Below, in pieces: positions 34,605-42,354 of a stretch of 64,000 bases of DNA. The DNA lies in NCBI RefSeq assembly GCF_041438865.1, contig NZ_CP109450.1, forward strand, positions 558,001 to 622,000. The letters run 5' to 3'. The notes beneath the pieces were generated by a model. That model was given only the letters and a program-made list of their open reading frames with translations, did not search any database and was not told the origin of the DNA. A program made the position numbers and the translations under genes. The stretch's first letter is position 1, and every line of letters starts with the position of its first letter. This DNA is from Streptomyces sp. NBC_01471 (GTDB lineage: Bacteria; Actinomycetota; Actinomycetes; Streptomycetales; Streptomycetaceae).

Positions 34605-35768
34605 TCAGGCGGAAGACCCGTTCGGGTGGAGCACGACCTTGGTCCAGCCGTCCTCCCGCGCGTCGAACTTCTCGTACGCGGTGGGCGCCTCGGCGAGGTC
34701 GAGTTCGTGGGAGACCAGGAAGCTCGGCTCGGCCTTCCCTCCCGCGATGAGGTCGCGCAGGGCGCGGTTGTAGCGCTTGACGGGTGCCTGGCCGGTCCCC
34801 ATCCGCTGGCCCTTGAACCACATCAGGCCGTAGTCGAGAGCGACCTTGCCCTGGCCTTCGAGTTCGCCCTGGGCCTCGACGCCGCCGGGATCCTCGGGCA
34901 GGAATATGCCGACCACTCCCAGCGATCCGGTGAACCGCACGGCGTCGATGAGGCCGTTGAGCGTGAGGGCCGCGTCCTCCTTGCCCTGGGGGTCGTGGGC
35001 CTGGTAGCCGACGCATTCGCAGCCGTTGTCGGCGCCCAGTCCGAGTGTCGCTTCCTTGACGACCTCGGCCGGGTCCTCCCGGCGTGTGTCGATCGGAATC
35101 GCCCCGATCTCCTCGGCGATACGCAGCCGGTCGGGCTGGTGGTCGGCGACCCACACACGTCCCGCGCCCTTGAGGAGCGCCGAGTAGGCGGCCATCAGGC
35201 CGACCGGACCGGCACCGTAGACGAGGGTCTGGTCCCCCGGCTTGACGTCAGCCATCTCGGTGGCGTGGTAGCCCGTGGGGAAGATGTCGGACAGCATCAC
35301 GTAGTCCACCTGCCGTTCGGCCGCGTCCTCACCCAGCCGCAGGGCGTTGAAGTCGCCGTACGGGACGCGCAGCAGCTCGGCCTGGCCGCCCTGGTAGGTG
35401 CCCATCTCCGCGAACCCGTACGCGGCCCCCGCCAGGGCGGGTTCCGGCTGCATGGTCAGGCAGTAGCTCGTCAGCCCCTTCTCGCACTGCTTGCAGAATC
35501 CGCAGGCGATGTTGAACGGGAGGACGACGTACTCACCGACCTTGACCTTGCTGACACCGGGCCCCACCTCCACGACCTGCCCCAGGTTCTCGTGCCCGAG
35601 CGTGCGCCCGGTCTCGAACGAGGTCCGCCCCTCGTACATGTGGAGGTCGGAACCGCAGATGTTGGTGCTGGTGATCTTCACGATGATGTCGCAGGGGTGC
35701 TCGATCCTCGCGTCCGGCACGTCCTTCACTGTGACCGTCCGCGGTCCTTCGTACACTGCTGCCCGCAT
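34605..35768 (-). CDS. Zinc-dependent alcohol dehydrogenase, glutathione-independent formaldehyde-dehydrogenase-like
   Basis: 387 residues of the MDR superfamily. Catalytic-zinc ligands Cys in NICGSDLHMYEG and the GHEN motif are present, as is the CGFCKQCEKGLTSYC cysteine group. The nucleotide loop is VYGAGPVGLMAAYSAL. The long insert after the nucleotide domain (VGYQAHDPQGKEDAALTLNG) is characteristic of PFDH-type formaldehyde dismutase/dehydrogenases. ATG 35768 (MRAAVYEGPRTV) is the homologous start; the frame extends to 35873. Oxidises formaldehyde or other aldehydes/alcohols with bound NAD. No operon partners. Confidence 0.9.
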   Translation of the reverse strand: MRAAVYEGPRTVTVKDVPDARIEHPCDIIVKITSTNICGSDLHMYEGRTSFETGRTLGHENLGQVVEVGPGVSKVKVGEYVVLPFNIACGFCKQCEKGLTSYCLTMQPEPALAGAAYGFAEMGTYQGGQAELLRVPYGDFNALRLGEDAAERQVDYVMLSDIFPTGYHATEMADVKPGDQTLVYGAGPVGLMAAYSALLKGAGRVWVADHQPDRLRIAEEIGAIPIDTRREDPAEVVKEATLGLGADNGCECVGYQAHDPQGKEDAALTLNGLIDAVRFTGSLGVVGIFLPEDPGGVEAQGELEGQGKVALDYGLMWFKGQRMGTGQAPVKRYNRALRDLIAGGKAEPSFLVSHELDLAEAPTAYEKFDAREDGWTKVVLHPNGSSA

Positions 35769-36161
35769 GTCGAGACCGCCGCCCTCTCTTCTGCTCACGT
35801 GCCGGCGCAGAAGCCGCGACCTGCTGAAGTCCACTCGCGGCGCGTCCCTGCGCCGGTCTGTCGGCAAAGGCACGGCCCAGGGCGCTTCGGGGCTGCCGCA
35901 CGGGCCGTCCCTCGCGCACCGGATGGGATCCTCCCGGGGGAGACCGCCGAACCGCGCGCCTCCTCAACCGTCCCACCGCAGGTCGCCCTGTCAAATGCTC
36001 GGCACCCGCGGTGAGCGGCGCGGATCCGGCAGGGCGACCTGAGGGCCACGCCGGTGGGCCCGTTGTACGTGCGGCAGGACAGAACGGGCATCAAGATCAT
36101 GGGGCGCGGGCGACTCGGCCTCCGGTCCCCCCTCTCCACCGTGCCCGAAAGGAAGAATTCT
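35769..36161. other. Divergent promoter region, about 390 bases, no gene seen
   Basis: Lies between the dehydrogenase and the DHA2 exporter. No regulator gene, operator palindrome or RNA element was recognised. Confidence 0.4.
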
Positions 36162-37616
36162 GTGGCTTCACAGCCCGTGAGCGATGCGGAGTCCGGCCAG
36201 GGCGACCCGTCCGGAGCCCCGGACCCGCGGCGCTGGACGGCGCTCGGGGTGTGCCTGATCGCCGGCTTCATGACCCTCCTGGACGTGTCCATCGTCAACG
36301 TCGCGCTGCCCTCGATCCGCGAGGGACTGCACACCCCGGAATCCGATCTGCAATGGGTGCTGTCCGGGTACGCGCTCGCCTTCGGTCTGTTCCTCGTCCC
36401 GGCAGGACGACTGGGCGACGCGCGGGGCCGCCGCGCGGTGTTCATGGTGGGCCTCGCACTCTTCACGCTCGCGTCGGCGGCCTGTGGTGCGGCCCAGTCA
36501 AGTACGTGGCTGGTGATCGCACGGCTGGTGCAGGGCATGGCGGGCGGCCTGATCTCTCCGCAGATCTCCGCACTGATCCAGCAGATGTTCTCCGGCGACG
36601 AGCGCGGCAGGGCCTTCGGGATGTTCGGCACCGTGGTGGGCATCTCGACAGCCGTGGGGCCGCTGTTGGGCGGCCTGCTGATCCAGGCGGCCGGTCCGGA
36701 GGAGGGCTGGCGGTGGGTCTTCTACGTCAACCTCCCGCTGGGCGCCGTCTGCCTGCCGCTGGCCCGGCGGCTGCTGCCCGACACCCCGACGGCCGGTCAT
36801 GTGCGACCGCGCGACCTCGACCCCCTCGGGGTGTTCCTGCTCGGCGCCGGTGTGCTGGCGCTGCTGCTGCCCTTCGTCCAGGCCCAGCAGTGGCACAGCT
36901 GGCAGAAGTGGCTGCTGCTCCCGCTCGCGCTGCTGCTGCTCGGCGGTCTCACCTGGTGGGAGTACCGCTGCTCCGGGCACGGCATCCAGCCCGTGCTGAA
37001 CATGGCGCTCTTCCGGGTGCGTTCGTACTGGCTGGGATGTCTGTTGATCCTGCTGTATTTCGCCGGGTTCACCTCCATCTTCTTCATCAGCACGCTCTAT
37101 CTGCAGAGCGGGCTGCACTACAGCGCGCTGCTCGCCGGGCTGGCCATCACCCCCTTCGCGCTCGGCTCCGGAGCCACGGCCGCCCTGGGAGGCCGGCTGG
37201 TGAGCCGTTTCGGCCGGCCCCTCATCGCCACCGGGCTGACCATGGTGGCGATCGGACTGGGCGGCACAGCCCTGGCAGTGCACATGGTGCCGGGCCGCGG
37301 GGCCGGGTGGGCGATGGCAGCGCCGCTGCTGCTGGCCGGGCTGGGGAGCGGCCTGGTCATCGCCCCCAATCAGACCTTGACGCTGTCGGAGGTTCCGGTG
37401 GCGATGGCGGGCAGCGCAGGAGGCACACTCCAGACCGGACAGCGGGTGGGCTCGGCGATCGGCATCGCCGCCGTGGGTTCCGTCTTCTTCGCCCAGGTGA
37501 CAGAAGGCTGGCCGACCGCTTACGACCACGGCCTGATCGTTTCGGTCGCGTTCGTGGCCGCCGCGCTGATCGCCGCGGTGGCCGACATCGGCGCGAACCG
37601 CATCAAGCACGAGTGA
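36162..37616 (+). CDS. MFS drug/proton antiporter, DHA2 (14-span) family
   Basis: 484 residues with about 14 hydrophobic segments. DHA2 motif C-like and motif A features: LLDVSIVNVALPSI in span 1, VPAGRLGDARGRRAVF in loop 2-3, and GPLLGGLLIQ in span 5. GTG 36162 follows GAAAGGAAG; the frame extends to 36054 without similarity. Likely exports toxic small molecules or an antibiotic. No TetR/MarR regulator is adjacent. Confidence 0.9.
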   Translation: MASQPVSDAESGQGDPSGAPDPRRWTALGVCLIAGFMTLLDVSIVNVALPSIREGLHTPESDLQWVLSGYALAFGLFLVPAGRLGDARGRRAVFMVGLALFTLASAACGAAQSSTWLVIARLVQGMAGGLISPQISALIQQMFSGDERGRAFGMFGTVVGISTAVGPLLGGLLIQAAGPEEGWRWVFYVNLPLGAVCLPLARRLLPDTPTAGHVRPRDLDPLGVFLLGAGVLALLLPFVQAQQWHSWQKWLLLPLALLLLGGLTWWEYRCSGHGIQPVLNMALFRVRSYWLGCLLILLYFAGFTSIFFISTLYLQSGLHYSALLAGLAITPFALGSGATAALGGRLVSRFGRPLIATGLTMVAIGLGGTALAVHMVPGRGAGWAMAAPLLLAGLGSGLVIAPNQTLTLSEVPVAMAGSAGGTLQTGQRVGSAIGIAAVGSVFFAQVTEGWPTAYDHGLIVSVAFVAAALIAAVADIGANRIKHE

Positions 37617-37632
37617 AGGAGGGCTGCCGGAC

Positions 37633-37779
37633 TTACGGGGCGGCGGCGCCTGCCTGTTCCGGGAGGTCCACGGCGAGGGCTCGCGGCCCCCGGCCGCGCG
37701 CCGGGAAGCCGAGCCCGGCCAGGGCCCACCAGCCCGTCCGTTCGGGTCGGTTGCGGCTCGAAGTTCCGGTGACGCGCAC
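37633..37779 (-). CDS. Possible 48-residue small protein (low confidence)
   Basis: A minus-strand frame from GTG 37779 to TAA 37633 reads RVTGTSSRNRPERTGWWALAG and onward to DLPEQAGAAAP. It fills the gap between MFS and epoxide hydrolase genes, but has no good ribosome site and no known family. Could be chance. Confidence 0.2.
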   Translation of the reverse strand: MRVTGTSSRNRPERTGWWALAGLGFPARGRGPRALAVDLPEQAGAAAP

Positions 37780-37793
37780 ATAGGGTGATCCTC

Positions 37794-38963
37794 GTGCCGG
37801 ATGCCACGCCCCGCCCTGAGCCGTTCACTCCGCAGGCCTCCCCCGCTGCGCTGGAGGATCTCCGTGCGCGGCTGCGCGCGACGCGCTGGCCCGATTCTCC
37901 GGAGGACGCCGGGTGGTCGCTCGGGACCGACCTCACGTACCTCCGAGAGCTCGTGACCTACTGGGCCGACGGGTTCGACTGGCCGGCCCAGGAGGCGGCG
38001 CTCGCCCGGCTGCCCCGCTTCCGCGTCCCGCTCGGCGGACTCGGAATCCACTTCGTACACGCCCGGGCCGCCGCACCGGCCGGGTCCGTCCTTCCGCTGG
38101 TCCTCTGCCACGGCTGGCCGGACTCGTTCTGGCGGTACGCGAAAGTCATCCCGCTCCTGACCGACCCCGGCGCCCACGGGGCCGACCCCGCCGACGCGTT
38201 CGACGTCGTCGTACCCGACATGCCGGGTTACGGATACTCCGACCGCCCCACCGGCCCGCCCCTCGCTTCCCCCGCCGTCGCGGGCCTGTGGGCCGGCCTC
38301 ATGGACACCCTCGGCTACCGGCGGTTCGGCGCGGCGGGCGGGGACATCGGCAGCCACGTGAGCCGCTACCTCGCGCTCGACCACCCCGACCGGATGGTGG
38401 CCGTTCACCGCACCGACGCGGGCGTGCCCGTCTTCACCGGCGACCCGGCGGACCTCGCTCCCGAGGAACGAGCCTGGCTCGACGGCGCCGCGGCCTGGGG
38501 CGCGACCGAGGGCGGCTACGCCGCCATGCACCGGACGAAGCCCCAGACCGCCGCCGTCGGGCTCACCGACTCGCCGGCCGGGCTCGCCGCGTGGATCGTC
38601 GAGAAGCTCCGGGCCTGGAGTGACTGCGACGGCGACATCGAGCGGAGCTTCACCAAGGACGAGATCCTGACGAACGTCACGCTCTACTGGCTCACCGGGA
38701 CCATCGGCTCGTCGATGCGCATGTACCGGGCGAACGCCGCGATCCCGCCCGCGCAGCACGCCCGCCGGGTCGAGGCTCCGGCCGGCTTCTCGCTCTTCCC
38801 CGGCGACATCGTCCGCCCGCCGCGAGCGTGGCTCGATCGCACGGCGAACACCGTACGCGTGACGGAACCCCCGCGTGGCGGACACTTCGCGCCCTTCGAG
38901 GAGCCCGAGCTCTACGCGGAGGAACTGCGGGCGTTCTTCCGCCCCTACCGGTCAGCGATGTGA
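37794..38963 (+). CDS. Epoxide hydrolase, alpha/beta-hydrolase fold
   Basis: 389 residues. N-terminal EHN domain (ALEDLRARLRATRWPD...GTDLTYLRELVTYW) is followed by the hydrolase core: oxyanion motif HGWPDSFWRYAK, nucleophile Asp184 in GGDIGSH, and catalytic His in GGHFAPFEEPELYAEEL. It opens epoxides to diols, as in microsomal-type and Streptomyces detoxifying or biosynthetic hydrolases. GTG 37794 follows AGGG at 8 bases; GTG 37785 is the alternative. The adjacent exporter may share a detoxification role (inference). Confidence 0.9.
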   Translation: MPDATPRPEPFTPQASPAALEDLRARLRATRWPDSPEDAGWSLGTDLTYLRELVTYWADGFDWPAQEAALARLPRFRVPLGGLGIHFVHARAAAPAGSVLPLVLCHGWPDSFWRYAKVIPLLTDPGAHGADPADAFDVVVPDMPGYGYSDRPTGPPLASPAVAGLWAGLMDTLGYRRFGAAGGDIGSHVSRYLALDHPDRMVAVHRTDAGVPVFTGDPADLAPEERAWLDGAAAWGATEGGYAAMHRTKPQTAAVGLTDSPAGLAAWIVEKLRAWSDCDGDIERSFTKDEILTNVTLYWLTGTIGSSMRMYRANAAIPPAQHARRVEAPAGFSLFPGDIVRPPRAWLDRTANTVRVTEPPRGGHFAPFEEPELYAEELRAFFRPYRSAM

Positions 38964-39024
38964 GGGCCCGTCACCTGTGTGCCCGGACGGTCGGCCGCAG
39001 GCGCATGCTCACCCGGAGGCATCC

Positions 39025-39582
39025 GTGACCACACCCTGCTGGGACGATCTGCCGACCGCCCTGCGTGCGCTCCTCCTGGGCCGGTTCACACCCACGGGAC
39101 CACCGGAGCCCGTCGACGGCGGGTTCACGCCCGGCGTCCGGGTGCGCCTTCCGTCTCCGTACGGCGGCGGGGTGTTCGTCAAGGCGATCAGGGCCGACAA
39201 CGCGCAGGCTCCCATGTACCGGAACGAGGCCACTGCGAACGCGGTGCTTCCCCCGGGAGTCGGGCCACGGATGCTGATGTCCGTGGAGAGCCACGGCTGG
39301 GTGACGCTCGTCTTCGAGTACGTCAACGGCCGCCACCCCGAACTCTCCCCCGGCTCACCCGATGTGGACGCCGTGATGAGCGCGCTCGGCGGACTCCACG
39401 AGCGGCTGACCCCCTGCCCGCTGGCCACCGCACCGGACATCACCGACGCGGTCACCGGATTCGCCCACGCACTCACCGATTACTGGACCGGCCGCGCGCA
39501 GCAGGGCGGCCCCGCGCTCCGCGCCTACCGCGCCCGCGCGGCGAAGGCCGGAAGGGCGTGGACAGGACACCGTACGGGCTGA
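39025..39582 (+). pseudogene. Truncated aminoglycoside-phosphotransferase-like protein
   Basis: GTG 39025 after CGGAGG starts TTPCWDDLPTALRALLLG, the usual start of a Streptomyces APH/ChoK-like kinase family. The N-lobe (GGVFVKAIRADN with its ATP-binding lysine; YRNEATANAVLP; LVFEYVNGRHPELSPGSPD) is intact. It ends after 185 residues in an Arg-rich tail before the catalytic HxD and DxD motifs, which lie about 20-40 residues further on in full-length relatives of about 300 residues. It therefore cannot phosphorylate as written; a deletion or frameshift near 39540 is likely. Confidence 0.65.
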
Positions 39583-39722
39583 CTGATCGGCAGGCCGTCC
39601 CGGAGCGCCCGCGATCCGGCGTCACAGCGGGCGCAGGCCTGCCGCCCGCCGGACAACAGCTCGCGGACACACGGCAGTTCGGGACGATCGCCACCGGACG
39701 GGATCGCCCCCGGACGAGACCG

Positions 39723-39914
39723 TCACTCGGACGGATAGATGTCCCCGGCCGCCATGCTGCTCTCCTGCTCGCTCTGCCGGTCCAGCCTGCTCGCCTTCTC
39801 GTTGAGCCGGCGCCGCTCCTCGGGGTCGGCGCTCCGCTCGGCCGCCTGCTTCAGGTCCTGTGCCTTGGCGCGCATCTGCTGTACCCGGCTGCCACTCTCG
39901 CCCGAACCGCTCAT
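39723..39914 (-). CDS. DUF6381-family small protein
   Basis: 63 residues, highly charged and helical (VQQMRAKAQDLKQAAERS, PEERRRLNEKASRL), ending SSMAAGDIYPSE. This matches the small Streptomyces family named DUF6381, function unknown. ATG 39914 is 5 bases after AGGAG. A coiled-coil is likely. Confidence 0.75.
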   Translation of the reverse strand: MSGSGESGSRVQQMRAKAQDLKQAAERSADPEERRRLNEKASRLDRQSEQESSMAAGDIYPSE

Positions 39915-40156
39915 CACAGCTCCTGGTGTGTTCTGGAAGGGGTCCCCTCAGCGAACCAGGTACCGCTGCGCCCCGCATCCCAGGTGGTCACGCACCGTAC
40001 GGGAGGGGCGCGGTCTCCCACGCTCCGTGCGGCCCGGCGTGCGCGGCCGGGCGAAACCCGGCATCGTGGTGGGTACGGGGTTCCCGTCGGCGTGCCGGTG
40101 CACGTACGGGGGCGTACTCGGAAAGGCGCAGCTCAACCGGGAAGTGTGAGCCGACC

Positions 40157-40396
40157 ATGAACACATCTGAATTTCCGGAAAGCTACGAGCTCGTGTTCAG
40201 CACGCCCGGCGATGGGAGTGACACCGTCCTCGTGCGGCGCACCACGATGAAGGGCGCGGGCGGCTCCCCGGTCTACGCCGACGGAACGGGCATCGTGCGC
40301 GCGGAGATCAGCCAGGGCGGCGAGGTGCGCATGCTGGCATCAGGAGGCCACCAGGCGCACGTGGCTCCGCTGGAGGTCCACCCGCACAGAGCCTGA
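40157..40396 (+). CDS. DUF6296-family small protein
   Basis: 79 residues: ESYELVFSTPGDGSDTVLVRRT, GAGGSPVYADGTGIVRAEIS and VRMLASGGHQAH match the DUF6296 family of actinobacteria, function unknown. ATG 40157; GGGAAG lies 12 bases upstream, slightly far. It is followed 67 bases later by the L31 gene. Confidence 0.75.
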   Translation: MNTSEFPESYELVFSTPGDGSDTVLVRRTTMKGAGGSPVYADGTGIVRAEISQGGEVRMLASGGHQAHVAPLEVHPHRA

Positions 40397-40463
40397 GACC
40401 GGCGGTGCCCGTGCTCTCGGTGCACCGGCGGGGCACCCGTGAACCATCGGCAAGGAGCAGCAG

Positions 40464-40724
40464 ATGCAAGAGGACAAGCACCCTTCGTACGGGCCGGTCG
40501 TCTTCCGCGACCGCTCCGCCGGATTCGCGTTTCTCACCAGGTCCACGGCGGAGAGCGACCAGACCATCGCCTGGGACGACGGGCAGACGTACCCGGTGGT
40601 CGATGTGGAGATCTCCGCGGAGAGCCACCCGTTCTACACGGGGAAGGCGCGGGTGGTCGACTCGGAGGGCCAGGTCGCCAAATTCGAGAAGCGGTACGGG
40701 GACGGCGACGGGAAGCAGGGATAA
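40464..40724 (+). CDS. rpmE2: 50S ribosomal protein L31 type B (zinc-free form)
   Basis: 86 residues: [32 protein letters not shown], and [19 protein letters not shown] are the type B signature. It contains no cysteine, so it is the C-minus paralog that replaces zinc-binding L31 when zinc is scarce. Such genes are commonly Zur-regulated in Streptomyces, but I see no Zur-box-like palindrome in the 60 bases upstream. ATG 40464 follows AAGGAG. It stands alone. Confidence 0.93.
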   Translation: MQEDKHPSYGPVVFRDRSAGFAFLTRSTAESDQTIAWDDGQTYPVVDVEISAESHPFYTGKARVVDSEGQVAKFEKRYGDGDGKQG

Positions 40725-40894
40725 CCGCCCGACCGAATGCGGAAGCCGGACGGGCGTGCCGGCCATCCTGCGAACCGTACGCCTGCGGGAGGACCGAGCA
40801 GTCGGCCAACTGCCTCCGGCTGTCGGTGCGTACGGCGTGCGGCGTGCGGCCGCCCGGCCCCCGGTTGCTCCAGCGCCCGGACGGCGCGGCCGTG

Positions 40895-41452
40895 TTATGC
40901 CCCGGCGCCCGGCACCGCGTCGGCATCGGCTTCGGCCTTCGCCTTCGCGGCCTGTGCCCTGCTCCGCTTGCTGACCACCGCGGCGCTCGCCAGCGCGCTA
41001 CCGGCGAAGGCCAGGGCGAGCATCCACGGCCGGTCGAGGCGGCTGCCGGTGGCGTGGTCGAGGGAGTAGCGTCCGGCGCCCGCGACACCGATGGCCGCCG
41101 CGGTGAAGCCGAGGAAGGCCGGGTACTCGTAGCCGCCCGACTGAGCGAAGAAGCCGGCGGGCGCGTGGACGGCGACCGCTCCCGCCATGGTGCCCGCGAC
41201 GGCGGCGCCTGCCACGGGGGTGCCGAGGCCCAGCGCCAGCATCGCTCCGCCGCCCGCCTCGCCGAGGCCCGCCGCGACCGCGTTCCGGTGCCCCGGCAGG
41301 AATCCCATGTGCTCCATCCCCGCCGCGGTGCCCGCGAGCCCGCCGCCGCCGAACCAGCCGAACAGCTTCTGCGAACCGTGAGCGACGAGCACCGCCCCGG
41401 TACCGGCCCGCAGGGCGAGCAGTCCGAGGTCACGTCGGTTGATGCAGGTCAT
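40895..41452 (-). CDS. DoxX-family membrane protein
   Basis: 185 residues with four hydrophobic segments. The N-terminal LLALRAGTGAVLVAHGSQKLFGWFGGGGL (LVAHGSQKLFGWFGG core) is the DoxX signature. The C-terminus is a charged Ala/Lys tail. Family members are linked to thiol redox or respiratory chains, with poorly defined roles. ATG 41452. Monocistronic, divergent from endonuclease V. Confidence 0.88.
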   Translation of the reverse strand: MTCINRRDLGLLALRAGTGAVLVAHGSQKLFGWFGGGGLAGTAAGMEHMGFLPGHRNAVAAGLGEAGGGAMLALGLGTPVAGAAVAGTMAGAVAVHAPAGFFAQSGGYEYPAFLGFTAAAIGVAGAGRYSLDHATGSRLDRPWMLALAFAGSALASAAVVSKRSRAQAAKAKAEADADAVPGAGA

Positions 41453-41650
41453 CGGAGTCTCCAGATCTGTGGCAGCGGATCAGCGGCGACGGCCGCCCGC
41501 CGGGCAGCGTGAGCCGAACCGGCGGCGGACGTACGTACCCACTCTCCTCGCCCCGCCCGGCCCTCCCGCAACGGGGTTGGCCCATCCGGGCGAAGCCGCA
41601 GGTCACCACGGTTTCGCCCGGCGCTGTGCCGCCCTCATAGGGTGAGGCCC

Positions 41651-42322
41651 ATGGAGACACCCGCCGACGAGACGGCAGCCCGCGCGGTCCAGGACGAACT
41701 ACGCACCCGTGTGGTGCTGGACGAGCCGGGTCCCGCCCCGGGCACCGGGCTGATCACCGGGGTCGATGTGGCGTACGACGACGAGCGGGACGTGGTCGCC
41801 GCGGCCGCCGTGGTGCTCGACGCCGCGACGCTGGCCGTGGTCGACGAGGCCACCGCGGTCGGCCGGGTGACGTTCCCGTACGTCCCCGGACTGCTCGCGT
41901 TCCGGGAGATCCCGACCGTGCTGGCGGCTCTCGAAGCGCTTTCCGCCGGTCCCGGTCTGGTCGTCTGCGACGGGTACGGACTGGCGCATCCGCGGCGGTT
42001 CGGCCTCGCCAGCCATCTGGGGGTGCTGACCGGTCTGCCGGTGATCGGGGTGGCGAAGAACCCCTTCACCTTCTCGTACGAGCAGCCCGGCGACCGGCGC
42101 GGCGACGGGGCGCCGCTGCTGGCCGACGGCGGCGAGGAGGTGGGCAGGGCGCTGCGCACCCAGGACGGGGTGAAGCCGGTCTTCGTGTCCGTCGGGCACC
42201 GGGTCGGCCTCGACAACGCCTGCGCCCACACACTGCGGCTCTCCCCCGACTACCGGCTGCCGGAGTCCACCCGGCGCGCCGACGCGCTCTGCCGGCGGGC
42301 GCTGCGCGAGGCGGTGGCGTAA
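41651..42322 (+). CDS. nfi: Endonuclease V (deoxyinosine 3'-endonuclease)
   Basis: Cuts DNA one base 3' of deoxyinosine to start repair of adenine deamination. 223 residues with RNase-H-like fold: GVDVAYDDE (metal-binding Asp), FPYVPGLLAFREIP (damage-recognition loop with catalytic Glu), and CDGYGLAHPRRFGLASHLGV (second metal Asp). IGVAKNPF and HRVGLDNAC complete the family. ATG 41651 follows GGTGAGG; GTG 41642 is an alternative. Convergent with the oligopeptide transporter operon. Confidence 0.93.
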   Translation: METPADETAARAVQDELRTRVVLDEPGPAPGTGLITGVDVAYDDERDVVAAAAVVLDAATLAVVDEATAVGRVTFPYVPGLLAFREIPTVLAALEALSAGPGLVVCDGYGLAHPRRFGLASHLGVLTGLPVIGVAKNPFTFSYEQPGDRRGDGAPLLADGGEEVGRALRTQDGVKPVFVSVGHRVGLDNACAHTLRLSPDYRLPESTRRADALCRRALREAVA

Positions 42323-42354
42323 CGGGCGGCGCCCCGCGCGGCGTCCCGGCCGGG

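Noticed and set aside
36498..38885. A 795-codon minus-strand open frame opposite the MFS and epoxide hydrolase genes
   Set aside because: Its translation is Arg/Gly/Pro-rich without motifs; both genes on the other strand have complete family motifs and ribosome sites.
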